The notes under the pieces: model-generated
The model's database searches: none
What the model saw: only the letters and a program-made list of their open reading frames with translations
What the model was told of the DNA's origin: nothing
Origin: Certhia americana
Taxonomy: Eukaryota > Chordata > Aves > Passeriformes > Certhiidae
Length of the DNA stretch: 64,000 nucleotides
Direction: 5' to 3'
Assembly (NCBI GenBank): GCA_018697195.1
Contig: JAGMWU010000058.1
Location: 95,958-159,957, forward strand
Position numbers and translations under genes: made by a program
Shown: positions 1 through 14,000 of the stretch, piece after piece
How positions within the stretch are numbered: the first letter of the stretch is position 1
Layout: the number at the start of each line of letters is the position of its first letter

Positions 1-48
1 AGAGGGAGGAGAGGGAGGAGAGGGAGGAGAGGGAGGAGAGGGAGGAGG
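1..48. repeat. 9-bp purine tandem repeat (BCO2 intron)
   Basis: About five copies of a purine-only 9-bp unit, agagggagg, at the extreme left edge. The array is inside a BCO2 intron and probably continues beyond the window. Confidence 0.85.
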
Positions 49-178
49 ACCAGATGAAGCCAAAGGCAAAGGCACCTCACAGTGGTGCCCTGTGTGAGGA
101 ACAAACTCATGACCTTCAGACAACCTGGGCTTTGCTGCAGAAAAGCAGCTGCTGGGGAAGCAAAGGCAGGGATCTCAC

Positions 179-3100
179 CTGGTCCAGCCCTTCCCCACTC
201 CTCCTCAGGTTCTGCAGCGTGTACAGGGCCAGGCTGGTGCCCTCATCCTGGCAGCACAGGTCTAACACCACGCAGCCCCGCTCCTCGAAGGCGTTGATTT
301 GGTGGAAGGTCACGAAGGGTTTGGAGCACCACTGCCCTGGCAGCACCTGCAGGGACCACGGCACAGCTGCACCTCCTCTGCACAGCTCCCAGCTCACCCC
401 CAGGAGCTGTCTCCTCTGTCCCCATTTCAACCCTCTCATTCCTTGGGGTTTGCCTTCTGTCCTTGTATCATCCCTGCTTTAAACCAGTAAGGAGCAAAAC
501 CAGAAGAACAAATCCCAAACTGTCAAGCAGCCCCTTGCTGTGAATCTTTCCCAGGTTCTGGTGTTTTTCTACCCTGTAGTACCATGTCAGGTCCTGTGCT
601 TAAGTCTTGTGAGCTCCAAACTGCTTCTTTTTGCCTGTCCTTTTAGGGCTGGCAAAAAAAATGAGTGACTAGAGAGGAAAATGCATGAAGAAATCACATT
701 TTTAACAAATCTCCACCCCTGCTTTAAAGTTTTTACTGCAGTAACTTCTGGATTGCTTCTTAAACTCCCCATGGCTGCTACTTTTGGGATCTGGAGTTCC
801 AGATTAGCTGCTGCAGGGGCTAAAGACCCCCTCACCTCCCCAGTGTGCTTGTTCACCACGTGGAAGTAGGTGTTGTGCTGAGGCTCCCAGTTTATCCCAT
901 CAAAAATGGCTTTCCCACGGAGCTTGGAGGTGATGATCTTCAACAGGTTCAGCTTGAGGGGTTGCTCAATGAAAATGATGTAGTTTTCAGTCATTCCTGA
1001 GGAGAGAAGGAAGGAATAGCACCCAAATATGAGGCAAGGAAACATCCCAAGGGCAGAGAGAAGTGATCAGCCCTTTCTGCATCCCGTTTCCCCAGATTCC
1101 CAGAGTTTGGGGTGGGATCTTACCAAAGCTGTGGTAGTAGGATGGCTTTGCCCTGTCCATGGGAGGGATGGAGCACAGCACTGTGGCTCCCTCCAACGTG
1201 TCCCCATGGCCTGGCTCCTGGGGGGGGATCCTGATGATGTTGTAGCTGGATCCTGGAAAAGAGGAAAAGCTGTTCAACCCCCAACTCAACCCTCAACTGC
1301 TCCTTCCTATTCCCCAGCAATGCTTGGAATCAAAACCACAACACCACCTCTCCTAAACTGAGCAGAAACCCAACAGGCACTACAGCATTCTACAGAGGAT
1401 TTATCTACCAAAAAAAAAGAAAAACAAAAAAAAAGGAAATAGAAGGATCTTCTGAGTGTGGGAGAATGCCAGCTGTGCCTGCAGTGCTCTCCTACAATAA
1501 CAGGGGCAGGATGAAAACCAAGCTCACAGGAAATGAAAACTTTGAGCCTTGGTGATGTTCATTTCATAAACCTGAGCATATGAGCAGGAAATGATGGCAC
1601 TTTTGAATAATAACAATAATAATAATCTAGGGTCTGCTGTGTCCAACTGAAAAAAGCATGTGGCAAAAGATTGGGCTTTGCTGAGGCCAAAAGGAAATGA
1701 AAGCAGCAAGAATGAAAAATAGTCAAAACTGGGAAAAAGTGGAGCTGGCCTGAGGGATCCCAGCAAGGGCAGTGGCTGTTTCCAGAGACCTCTGGAAAAG
1801 GAGAATTTCACACAGCAGACAGGGACTGATAGCTCTGAGCAGCCATGTGGATGGAACAGGATCCTATCAAGATGCTCAGAGTTCTGAGAAGAAGAAAACT
1901 ATCCCACAAAATTCAGCTTTGCTGTAAGATAGCCAGGTGACCTGAAGAAATTCTCTCTTCTCTCCTGCAAAATCCCTTATGGTGCTTATCAAAGGCCAAT
2001 TTTTGTAAGTGAAAAACACGTGGCTAATTGTTAAATTTCTTCAAATGAGTCTTCAACAGTGGATGGAACTTTATAAAAAATCACATTCCTGTTTTTCAGC
2101 AAAGCCTGGGAGAGGAAGAGGAAAATTTGGATATTCACAGGTCAGAATCAGAAACTAAATCCTGAGAGGAGCCTGTTTTATGGCACAGACTGGCATTGAC
2201 ATTTTGACTCTGGAACAGCAATTTCCAGATTTCTCTGGGGGTTTCTTCAACAGCTGCTCCTTGAAGCAGCAGCTGGGGGTGTCCTGTACCCCCTGCCCCA
2301 AAAAAACCAGCCTGGCCATGGTCACCCTACCGTGCTTCCCGTAGGAATTGCCCATGTTGTAGGTTGTCCCATCAGCCTCGTAGTGGGGATGAGCTGTGGC
2401 CCCGTTCACTGCAACAAACTTGCTCCAGTCCACCTGCAAATGCCAAAGATTTTCAGTCAGTGCAGAACTTCCCAAAGGTTCAGATTGGGGGAGGTCTGAG
2501 GAAGAAGAGAAGATTTTATTTGTTATTAATGATGTGGGATCTGGACTCCAGCCTTCATTCTGCCTGTAGTCTTTCCTGAAATCCTTGAAAATAGGGATAT
2601 TTCTCCATCAGTAAAGCAGGACTAATAGCAGGAGACATTCCTTGGAAGACATAGATGTTCATTATGTGGGGATGTTGCCCATAATAAGCACAAGCAGATG
2701 TGGGAAGGGACAGTCACTGTCCCAAAAAATCACCAAGAGTTTTGTCACTAGAAGCTCAGAAAACCAGGTCCTATTAAGGCATCTCAAACTGGAGAGTTTA
2801 AACGTGAAATCATCCCTTCCATTCCTTCACTTAGCCAAAACAATATTCATCTGCATCTAAAAAAACAGCTTGAGGGGATTTTTTTTCATTTTATGACAAG
2901 ATGGTTCAACAGAGCTGAACCTAAAAATCCCCACATGTGTTTTCCACGACTGAATTCTGGTTTACAATCAGACCAGCTGGCTAATCACCCAGGAAACCTC
3001 AGTGGTTGTGCTTTGCATACAGTTTATTCATGATTTGTTACTGATCCTGCTGAGGGACTCCCTCAAGGCCTGAGGGATGCTCTGAACTGGCGTTTTTTGG

Positions 3101-6100
3101 TGTCAAACAGGCCCAGCAGTAAATACTGATTTAGGAAGAGCAGAATCCTCCCTCTGCCCTTCTCACAGCTGTCCAGCCCAAATCCCCTCTAAGGGTGCAG
3201 GCAGGGGGACAGGTGGTTTATGCTGTCCTGTCACAGGTCACCTTCTTCTGCCACAGCCAGCCAGGCTCCTGGGAGAGGCTGCACAGGGAAAAACTTCTCT
3301 GATGTTTTGGTCATTTCCTAGCAGAGGGGGAGAAAATCAAGTGGCAGCTGAATTTTTGCAGCAGAGGGTTTGATCAAGGGCAGCTTTGGAGTGGGCAAAG
3401 CTTGAGGTGTAAAAAGCAGATCAAGGGAATTGATATGAAAGCAAAGCACCAGGGAAAAGGCAGATGTGAGATCAGCAACGTTCACTTTTTTCATGTACAC
3501 AGGAAAAAGTTGGTTCCTGTTCTGCTGAGAGGTGCAGACAAGCCCAGGCTTGCCTCTCCACCTCTGAGAGCTGCCTTGCTGCTGCACAGGTTGTTCAGGG
3601 ACTCAAATGAGAGATGCTGCTGGTCCAGACAAATTCCTTTGGAACTGGAACTCCCCTGATCCAGCAAGGGGTGGTTCTGCACCATCTGTGCTCCCTTATC
3701 CCACCTGCCCACACCTTTTCCTTCGTCTCCAGCGTCTCTGGGTCCACCTTGTGCATGAAGACAGTCTCGTTGCTGACATAATAATCCCCTTTGTACAGCA
3801 CATAGTTCACACTGGAGTTGTCACTGGGCTCTGAAACAGAAATCCCGGAGTTGTGCACAGCTCGGTGCAGCTCATGTCACATTACGGCAAGTTAGACGTG
3901 TTTAAACAAATAAACCCATTTGCAGTGACATTAATCCCTGCGTGATTGATTGGAAATATCTCACTAATCTACGAAGGGAAACTGTCTGCGCAGGTGAAAC
4001 CAGGTGAAAGGGGCAAGGACAGGGATGGAAATCACTGCTGGAGCTGGGCAAAGGCAGCTGAGGGACGTGGGTAGGTCTGGAGTGTCTTGAGGGAGCTGGG
4101 GGGGGATTTTTGGGGTGTCACCATGAATGAGCACCTCGGGAAAGGACAGATGACACAGCAGGAGGAGAGAGGAGAAGCAGAGGATGGTCACAGCCTGAGC
4201 AACGAGCTCTGGTTTTAGTGGGGAACACCTTGCTTGCATTTAAGCCTCTTTCTCCCCTGACGTACACAGAATCCTAAAGGTACTGGAAATTCCATTTCTG
4301 TGCAGCACCATCCCTCGCCCTACTCAATAATCTCCTGGCCCTTAGTCCAGGAAGGGAGGGATTAGCCCACTTACCCTACAAGCTTAGCAAGGCAAGGTGT
4401 TTCAAGGGCAAAGCTGTGTCTCAGGTAGAGCATCAGGGTGTAATGCTCATTATCAGCACTGCACAGGCTGTGCTGTCGAGGAGAGCTTTCTTTGGGAAAT
4501 TTGCAAAAAGATCCAGGACTGAGCGAGCTGAAGTGGCATTAACACATTAAACCCTGCCTCCCCCAGCTGAGGCTCACACCAATTTGCATAATTTTGGCGT
4601 TTGGGTCATATTCTAAGAAAAACACGGGCTCACACAAAGTCTGCCAGACTTCCTGACACCTCTCTTCCCACCTAACCACGAGTTCCTTCAAGAAAATCTC
4701 AGAATTTCTCTTTTTTTCACAGAAGCACTCTTACGTGGGGGCTCAAAGCGGGACAGGAAGCGCCCAAAGATGCTCTTGCAGGGGTCTGGCATGGCCAAGG
4801 TGCCAAACTCCGAGGCCACGATGCGGTTGTGCTGGCTGTTCCTCAGGTAGGAGCTGCTCTGCAGGAACCTGCTCCTGTAGGTCACCGTGCCATGGGCCAG
4901 CTGGAACTGGTGCAGCAGGGCCATGCCATCAAACCAGTGGTTAAACCTCCCAGGAGAGAGAAAAATGAGATTAAGGAGAGTTGGGCATTATACGATGCTC
5001 TGTGGTCCCCTCTTTTGGGTTTATTGGTGTTTGTAAAAGATGATTTCCAGATCCTCTGAACTATTAGCCAGGCACAGCTTTGCTTGGGAAAACACCTGAG
5101 CAAAACCAAGGAAAATAAAATAAAAAAAAAAAAAAACAACAAACAAGTGTATTCCCAGCTGTGGGATGTGATGCCTGAACATGCTGTGTGTAAGGTTTTT
5201 TGGGAAATAATCTATACAGGTAATCCACCCACTCCTGAGTGGTAATAGAGTCTGTGCTGTGCTGTACAGCAATATCAATTATTACTGCAAACCCAGAGGC
5301 CTTTAGCTCTCAGCTCCTTGCAGGATGTTGTCTCCAAACCAAGGAATTTGTGAGACTCCCAGAACACCTGATGGTCTAACTCTGGGAATATGAGAAGATC
5401 AGCTTTGGCCAGTTGCTGCCATCACCTTAATAATTGTCAGTTCCTAGAATGGCAGATTCCAAGCCACAGGGAGCAAGTGCCTACTGGGAATATTTTAATA
5501 TATTATTTTTAAAACAGGGGGGATTTTCTTCTAAAGCAGCTCACACCATTTGATGCAACCAACCCTCCAAATTCCTGCCCTGGATTTCAGACACTCAGGG
5601 ATGGATTTTTGTTCAGGACAGAGGGCCAAAGCTGGGGATGTTTTATTCCCTATCCAGCCATCGTGAGTGGGCGAGAGCCTCCCTGTGACTCAGCTTCTCC
5701 AGCCTGGCTGACTTCACCCTTCAGCTCCTCTTTGCAGGAAATGGGAGCTCCCAAACGAGGCAGCAACTTTTGAGATGTCTCTAAAGAGTGACACCAATAT
5801 TTCTTCCATCCCTTACGTAAAAAGATGCTCTACATAGTGAGGAGGGGGGTCCCCTTTAGGTTTAGGCAGTGTTCGGGCCAGAACCATTTAAAAATTCATT
5901 TAAAGGTGACTTACTTGTCATTGCCAAACTCGAACTTGCCAGGGCCATTCCTCAGCAGATTTCCATTAATCCACTTGGGAATATGTCCCTTAATCTTGGC
6001 TGGGATGGGCTCAGGGGTCTCCTCCACGCTCTGCACCAAGGGGGAGATGCATTGCAGCCCCCTGGGTCTGTGGCAGAGGATTTGCTCCTTGGATGGGCTG

Positions 6101-9100
6101 GGCAGGTAATTCTTGAAACCTGCGAAGAGAACAGGAAGAACAAAAAGCAGGGAATTGAGATTTTCACTGGAAGAAAGTGCCAGACGTGAGATCTTGAGAC
6201 TGGATGTCAGGGGGAAGAGCATTCAACACCTGCAAGCAGCCAAGCTGTGGTGGATACTCAAGGTAAAGCCACAAAACCCAACGTATCCACAGGGAGCTGA
6301 AACTCCTGTGGATTTTACTCTGCTATAGTTAATCCACAAGAGACACTCCTTCTGCAGCCCAGAGGAGGTAACAAAACTTAGGATGATAGAAAAGATGATA
6401 ACTTTTCTTTTAATCAAAAACATGTATATTTGGATTTAATTTTGTAAACAACTGAGAGAAGGAAAAAAAAACAACAAACTGTGGTCCTAAAGAAAGGGAA
6501 GAACACAAATGAAACTGAGCCAAAGTCCATTTGCAGGACGAAACTGATTAACAAGTTTTATTTGGCAGGGAAATAAGCAGAGAAGGATAATTTCTGATGG
6601 AGCTGACTGCAATTACCCCTTTTAGTCCCAGCTGGAGAACAAAAGCCCCAGGAGAGCATGAAGTGATTGGAATGCTGTGAGCTAGCAGTGCTGTCAGTGA
6701 TTGGCTCCCACAGCCTGGTTTGCAAAGCCTCATCAACACAAGGATTGTTTTAGCAATCCATTTAGCTGCAGAGGTGGATTTAGCCGGGGGTGCCTCCCTG
6801 CCCAGCCTGGCACCTGCCCATGCTGCCCTCGCTGCAGCTCTCCCCGAGACCACAGAGCACACAGCCAGCCTGGAAGTGCTGAGCACCGAGGTGGGAGTGA
6901 GCTACTGCTCCAAAAGAGCACCTGGCAGGCAGAACTCCATCACCCAGGGCTGGAGCAGACACCACCCACTGAATGGAGAACTCCCTCTGATTTATTTGTT
7001 CTTTTGCCACCGCTGCTTCTGGCCTACATCCTTTAATCCAGGTGACCAAGTGTAGCTGCTGCCCAGTTTCTCTCCTCTGAAACCCTTTGCTCAACATCTC
7101 CAGAGGAAATTTGCTCTTTCAGCCAGAATATCTGCAAAAGAGCTGAGCTGGCAGGCAGGATTCTTCTGAGCTTGTTTCTCTACGCAAGAACGCCCACAGG
7201 TTGGGTGTTAGGATTGCAGGAAGGTAAAATGCAAAATTCCAACGTAGCTCTCCAATCTGCCAATCCCCAAATTCCTCCTTTAGACCTCTGAAGTGTTTGC
7301 AGAAATGCAGATTGGGTTTGCAAAGGTGCAAAATATGCATTAAAGAATGAGAGGAGCTCATCTGTAAGGAGTTATTTTGCATCCAAGCAGAAACAAAGCT
7401 GGTATGAGTCAGGACGGCACTACATCGAAACTTCCTGAAGAGCACTGTAAATGGAAATTTTGGAAAGATACCTTCCACAAAAGAGCCTGACCAGGGCTGG
7501 AAAAGACCCCCTGAGTCCCCCTCCTCCCAACTGCTGTCCCAGAAATTCTTATAGAAGAATTGTCTTAAAAATTATGATGTCTACAGGCACTTATTCCCTC
7601 TTTGGATAACTGCTCCTTGTCCAGGTGATCAGGAAAACACTTTGAATTTACCAAAGAACATTATTCTGGTTTTTCTGGCAGCTCTGATGTGTAGTTTTGG
7701 TAGTTTTCCCTTCCTTGTGTTGTTTTTAGGGTAAAGAATCATATCACTTCCTAAGCTAAGTAAGCCAAGTTCTTTTTGTTTTCCTTGTTCTTGTGATAGC
7801 CATTCACGTGACCACCTCAGTAATCCTTCTTGAAATCTGATCTAGTTAGAACTCATCTCCTTAGAATTCATTCCAAGGCATCCCCTGCAAAGTGGACTTT
7901 CAATAGAACAGGCCAGAAACAACAAGAATATTTAAGGGAATGCCCCAAACCCAGGCCAGAGAGGGAGAAAAAAGTACAGCAAGAGAATGGATTTTTTTTT
8001 TTTTTCTTCTGGGCATCACTGGAATGAACTGGGGACCCTGGCAGAAATGAGTGCAAAATGGAAGCAACTCCCAACACTCTGATGAGCCAAAACAGAGTCT
8101 TTCAGAAGCAAGACAAGTCATTGCAGGCAATTCTTAATAGCTAGGAGGAAGGATGAAAAAAAAAAAAAATCCTACATATCTTCCCTATTAAAGAAAAATA
8201 TATTTGAATAAGAACTGTTCTCTTTAATATATTTTTTAATTTCTCTTTGCATGCACTGAGGATATGGAATGCAGAAAACTTCCCCTCACCCCAACATGAT
8301 GTTCCTGAGTAATTGCAAAATATTGTTTCACCTTCAGGGGAAAGCTCAGTCATAAAATGAAAATTTTTGGAAGCACCACAAGAAGGGACCAATCCCTCTC
8401 TGAAGAAGGTAGAGGACAGACAGGTTTTTAACATTAAATGATATATAAATGAAGTTACTCCTCCTGTTCTGGCAATGCTCTGAAATGGAAGAACTTGGAT
8501 CCATTAAACTTGAATAAATTAAAGCCCCAGGGGGGCTCTCTGTGCATGCTTGTGATGCCTTAGGTTTTAGCTGTTATATTTTTTAGGTTCTGTGCTGTTT
8601 TGGTGGGTAGTTTTAGGTTTCATACTCAGTGCTACTGAGCTCTCTTCACAGAGCAGACAGACAAAACAATTCCTTCTCTAGCCTGGGACCAAGGACAATT
8701 TTCAGGCCCAGGAACAAAACCAACAGTGAAAGGAGAGGAAAAAACAGGGAGGATGGAGCTTCCTAACCTGGAGCTGTGGCTGGACAATTAATTCTAATAT
8801 GCTAATGGACCAGAATTTATAAAAATGTGACACCTCGTGACCCGGGGGTCTATTTTGTGACCACTTTAGGGTGCATCTTGGGTGTGGCACAGCTGGACTC
8901 TTGTGTGGCCCAGGAGTACCCATTGAGACCTTTTAATAAATCCCTGCTTTATCCTTTTGCCCTGTCTGGCCTCTGTTCCAGGTCAGCCTCCAGAAGGCAT
9001 CACTTGAACATGTGAAAACCAGCACAAGATCACAACCTGCCCTCTCACAACATTAATTTCTCCACCATCATTTCCATCCTACCTCAGATTTTTGAAACCA

Positions 9101-10859
9101 GGTTAAATTAGCATATCCAAACAGAGGCAGTGCCAAACCCAAAGCTGTAACTTTCCCCCAATCTTTTCTAAACAGAGCAGGCAATCCCTGCAGAGTTCTC
9201 CTGGGTGGCACTTTGTTCAGCTCGTGTTTCCCTGCACACTGTGCCCTTGTTTCACTGCCCAGTACGCACTGACAGCCCAGAATTGATTATCTATTGATTG
9301 TTTATAGCCAGAAATGGTGGGACGTAGGACCAGGCTCTTGGAGAGAAAGCTGCTGTGGGTGCAGGCGCCGTGAACCTGGCATTAAATTGTACTTCAACAC
9401 CAGTGGGTGGGAGGTGAAATCTGTAATGTTGGGTGGTGGAACCATAGGAGTTATTTGCTAGCACTGGGATCACATGGGAGAGGGCAAAGCCATTTGGATT
9501 TTAACTTACAGGTTCAAACCCCAGGCTCAGGAGCCACCTCTCCACACAATCTAATTGTTTGACTCAGGACACCCAGAATTAAGGGCCAAATTTAGCAATT
9601 AAAATGCTCATTAAATTCTTCAGGTAGGGAGAGTGAGGCAAGAATTCTTTTTTTCCCCGAGGATCATCCAAACTGGCAATAATCCTCTTTAAACCTGGCA
9701 CAGGCTACATTTTGTTCCCTATAAAACGCAGCTGGGCACCACACGGAAGCAAAGCAGTTTTTCCTGACCCCCAGCCCAAACTGGAGCTGTGGATTTGTGC
9801 CCTCCGAAATCCAACCTCTTCCCCACAGGGAATTCCAAAGGGAAGGGGCAGCACTTGCCTTGGGAGTGCCGGGAAGTGCCTGTGCGGGGTTCCTTGTTCC
9901 ATGCAGCTGCTTGGTTCCCCATGGCCAGGGGCTCAGGCACCCACTTCCTCGCTAACAGCCAGAGGAGCAAAGGAAAGCAGGAAAAAAAACACGACAGAAA
10001 ACACAGGGGAAAAAATAAACTGAGAAAGAGAGCAAGGGAAGGCTCAAAGGGAGGAAAGGAGAAAGGCGACAGTGAACTCTGGCACATGAAATAGCTGTTT
10101 GATTTCCCAGCAGAAATAGAATCTACACTTTGGGGTCTTCTGGTGGCACATGAAGACAGATTTAAGATTTTTTTCAGCTCTTTGGGTACCCTAGAAGCAA
10201 TGCTTTGAGTTTAAAGGGCACAAAAACACCACCACTATTAAAAAGCAAAAATTCCTGTGAGGTCGACCATGATGTTTCTTGGTTCCTAATTTCTAAAAAC
10301 AGGCAGGCAAAAAAAAAAAAAAAAAAAAAAAAGAAAAAAGCCAACCAAAAAAGCAGCTCAAGCTGTGCAATGATGACACAAAGCGCAGAGTCGGGCTGTG
10401 ATACAAAATCCTTTGGGGCTCTTCACCATTTGCACGCTCAGGTTAAAGCCTGGGCAGCGATGCGGCTCCACAGAATCCCCTCCCTGCCCGCTTCCAGCTG
10501 GCTCCCTCGCACAGAGAATCTGCTGTGCGCTGCTTTTCCAGCTCTAGCCCATCTGCATCTGCAGTAATCCTCGCCTCGGCCCTTCATCTAGTCAACAAAT
10601 TACAGGCATTTTCTGCTGTCTAACAACGACTTCGCATCGCTCGGCTGCCGATTGCCGACAATAGGAATCGCCCTCTCGCCCGCAGCAGCAGCAGCAGGCG
10701 CCCCTTCCCGAGGGGATGGGATAAAAGGGATCGTTTTCAGCGCGTTTTACCTGGAATGAATTGCATTAAGGAGCAGAGGAAACGCAGCAGGTGAGCGAGC
10801 AGCAGGCTGGCGGCGGACAAAAGGATTTTAGCGAACATATCGCGGCGGGCAGAAAGCAT
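179..10859 (-). CDS. BCO2: Beta-carotene oxygenase 2, 5' part (8 coding exons, runs off left edge)
   Basis: Carotenoid 9',10'-oxygenase that cleaves carotenes and xanthophylls asymmetrically, acting in mitochondria; it belongs to the RPE65/CCO family. Coding exons in transcript order: 10859-10751, 6119-5915, 4946-4735, 3830-3715, 2433-2331, 1252-1124, 996-836, 346-179. All have AG/GT borders and join in frame to give 401 codons. The remaining C-terminal part, about 170 residues in mammals, lies before position 1. Recognisable blocks are [33 protein letters not shown] and [10 protein letters not shown]. These supply three of the four iron-binding histidines (about H229, H289, H360); the fourth should be in a missing exon. 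The start chosen is an ATG at 10859 opening a basic, hydrophobic leader suited to mitochondrial import. A second in-frame ATG seven codons later is a possible alternative. No stop or frameshift is seen. BCO2 variation is linked to carotenoid colour in birds, including yellow skin in chicken. Confidence 0.95.
8553..9002 (+). mobile_element. Solo LTR of an endogenous retrovirus in BCO2 intron 1
   Basis: A 450-bp element with perfect 9-bp inverted ends (TGATGCCTT at the left, AAGGCATCA at the right). It is flanked by a 4-bp direct duplication CTTG at 8549-8552 and 9003-9006. Inside are a TATA-like box (TATAAAAA, 8818-8825) and an AATAAA signal (8935-8940), in the order expected of U3-R-U5 on the plus strand. 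No retroviral coding sequence lies beside it, so it is a recombined solo LTR. The 4-bp duplication fits a gammaretrovirus-like group, but I cannot name the family. It is antisense to BCO2. Confidence 0.85.
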
Positions 10860-11050
10860 CGGCACGGAGCGGAGGTAGCGGTGCCAGGGCAGCGAGCAGA
10901 AGGCAGCGATGGTCGGGAGAGGTGAGCGCTGCCTCTCATCATCCTTTCACAATAAGAGCCGTGCCCGCAGCTGAGCTGCGCTCCGCCATCCGCCCCAAAC
11001 ACTGCGCGCACCTGCGCCAGGTGAGCGGCGGATGGGGAAAGCCGCTCCCA
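10860..11050 (-). promoter_or_regulatory. BCO2: BCO2 promoter / 5' UTR, CpG-rich
   Basis: GC- and CpG-rich DNA immediately upstream of the BCO2 start codon, in contrast to the AT-rich intron and spacer on either side. I see no clear TATA box. Taken to hold the 5' UTR and core promoter; the transcription start is not resolved. Confidence 0.5.
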
Positions 11051-14000
11051 GCTGGCCGGAGAGACGGGAAGGAAGGCAGGGAGAGGATGTGGGTTTGTGC
11101 AGCAGAGCAGCCAGGCTCCCTGGTAATTCCTTCCGAAATTGCCTCGTGTTCATCTCCCAAAATTATCTCGGGATGCAAAATAGTTCCGTTTCAAAAAGCC
11201 GAGGAGCCGTTCTGCGCCTCAGTGGATCTCAGGGTTTCGGGAATATTGGTTCCCACACCAAATCCAGCAGGATGGGCCGGGCTCTGCTGGACCTGGGAAA
11301 GCCCCTTCCTTCCCTTCGGGATACCCGGAGCGAGCTGCCAGCGCTTTGGATTTGGGATGAAACGTTTATTTCGTGTCATGAAGCAGCTCCTCAAAGCTGC
11401 GCCGTGCCTGGAGAGGGAGCAGGGCAGCAGGCACAGCTCTCCAGGGACCCCATTCCACAGACAGATTAATTCTCATCCGAAACCTGCTGTGAATTAAGCT
11501 GATTTCTTCCTCTCCTTCCTGTATTTCTAGAACTCCTCCCTGGTTATGCCCTCCCTTGAGCTGTGCTTTCTCTCAGCAAACCCAACTGCTTCAACCTTTC
11601 CCCGCAGACCGTTTTTTTCTCAGCTCTTTATTCTTTCTTGTTTCTGGAAATCCTGATTTCCACTCAACCCTTCGTCTTCTTGAGATTACAATGAATTTTT
11701 AATGTATGTTATTGATGCGTTTGTAACTTCTAGTTTGCTGCTCTTTAAAAAAATTGATTATATCCTGTAAGGTCCTTTTTTCTAAATCATTTGGGGTAAT
11801 GTGGAATAAGCAAAGCTGGAAGAAGATCAATATACAACACCACCTAGGCTGATCAATGAGGGGAAAAAAGAGTATTCATTGACTTCTAAAATTCATTTAT
11901 TTGCTGATTGCTCTTATTTTCTATATCATCATACACGATGGTGTCAATGACCTCACACCAAGCTGTACCCACTGGTAATTTTTCCATATCAAGCCAGCTA
12001 TTCTCATAAAGGAATTTTTTTTTAAATTTATTGATATCCAAGTCATAGTTAAGAAATTTCCTCCAGACTCTCTCCAGGATGGGATTTAGGCTGACTGAGC
12101 TATGGATCTTTGCCCTCTTTTATTTTCTGGCTGTTCCCCTGATGAACAAAATGCCCACTCTGTTCCAGTGCCACCTTCAAAGACAATTCAGAGGTCAAAC
12201 ATTCGACCATTGGAAAAACTGAATTTTAGTTAGTTCTGGACAGAAAATCCTGAGCCTAAAACACCTCTATTTTCTACTTGATTTGGACTTTTTCTATTCT
12301 GACCCACATTTATGCTAAAAGGCACTTTAAGTGAACAATCAAAATTTTCTCAGGAAAGAATTCTCACCACTGGTCATCTAAACTCTCTGCATTATCTGTT
12401 CTTTCCCATTTTTAGCTTTTAGATAATAGAAGAGCAATGAGAGGAACTGAGGTTTTCATCACTTACACTTTCCAGCCTGTGAAGAAATTCACAGCAAGCT
12501 CAGAAATGCAAAGGCTCGATGTCAAGATCCCCTTGACTCCAAGAGGGTCGGAACTTCGTCTAAGATGCTTTCAGATTTTAAAAAAGAAAAATCCATTTAT
12601 ATTCTGTTACTGATCTGTCATCTTAGACGTTCTTGTTAATTTATAGGTTGGAGCTTAAATGAGAAGGGGAGAAGCTTAAAAGAAAACGTAGTTACCAGCT
12701 GAGCTTTGCTGATCAGATTTAGCAGCTTTAAAGCCAATTAATTTTCTGTCCAAACCTCCTGCAGTAAAACTGAAAAGCAGATAAGGATGGGTGCCAGGTG
12801 GGTTTGGTGAGGAGCTCACCCCTCAGGCACAACCTGAAGGAGCCAGAGCAGAAGAGAAAACGTTTTTTGTTTCCCCCAATAAACAATAAAATCCATGAGA
12901 GGGGCAATCAGCAGCATCATTCGAGGGGTGGATGAGTCGTAGACGAACAGGGAAGTGAGAAACTTTTATTTTTTAATCATTTAGAAGGAAAATAGTGTGG
13001 AATGAGTGTGTACATACATTAAGATACTGAGTGGAACACTAAAGAGCAGCCAGCAGAAAAGTGCTCTGTAGTTCTGGCCGGCACAATAATTATGGAAATA
13101 ATTAGGGAAAGCTCCCTTTAAACAGGGAGAGATAAATGTATGATTAATATATTTCCATTGCTGAAATATTATTTAACTTCACAAGAGGAGAGACTGACTT
13201 ATTTTCACTGGATGTTTAAACTTTCTGAACTCATATTTCAAGCCTAAACTCTATAAAATAGACATTCCATTCATTTTGTTTAGTTTATTTTATATAAATA
13301 TATATATCCTCACCTATATTTGTGCAGCAAAACCAGAAGTTTTGTTGCTCTTAGTAATTTAAAAAATTGAATTATAACCACACTGTTCATAAGCTCACCT
13401 AGGTTACTGTTACTCACTGACTTTCAGTATCTCCTCAAATTCTAAATTCCTCTTATTATCCCAGAGATCCCACTCTATGAAATGTTATTAATTGGAATGA
13501 CAACCAACTGTATAAGAAATCACTGTAAAAAAAACCAAGAGTCATCATTCTGAAAATACATCTTGGATTGAACTGCACTAAGCAGTCCTTCATTGTTTTA
13601 AAAATGTGGAGTTTTAATCTTTTATTTGGATTTTATTGAGTTTTTAAAAAGAGCAAACTGCTGCAACAGGAACACTTGAGCCCTTAAGTGAAAAAACTTT
13701 TGAAATTATTGCATCCCAAAATCTAACTTCTGATGTTTAATAATAGTTGGATATATTGGCCACATAAACTGAGAGAATCCAAATCCAGATGATCTAAAAA
13801 CGCTGCACAATTTTCCCCAAGGACAAACGGCTAAAATGCAGTAACAGGCACATGTTCCTCAGTAATTAAATTTAGGTAAATTTTCTTTATTCTTCCTAAA
13901 TAACTGTGGATAAATGTCTGAGTTCAGGCAGACGTCATTGTGAAACTCTAGGTTGTGTCATCACTACAGAGCAGCGTGGATTTTAGAAAAAATCCAAGCC

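Noticed and set aside
10922..11497. 191-codon plus-strand frame divergent from BCO2
   Set aside because: CpG-rich promoter DNA with no recognisable domain or splice pattern; mammals have no gene here between BCO2 and TEX12.
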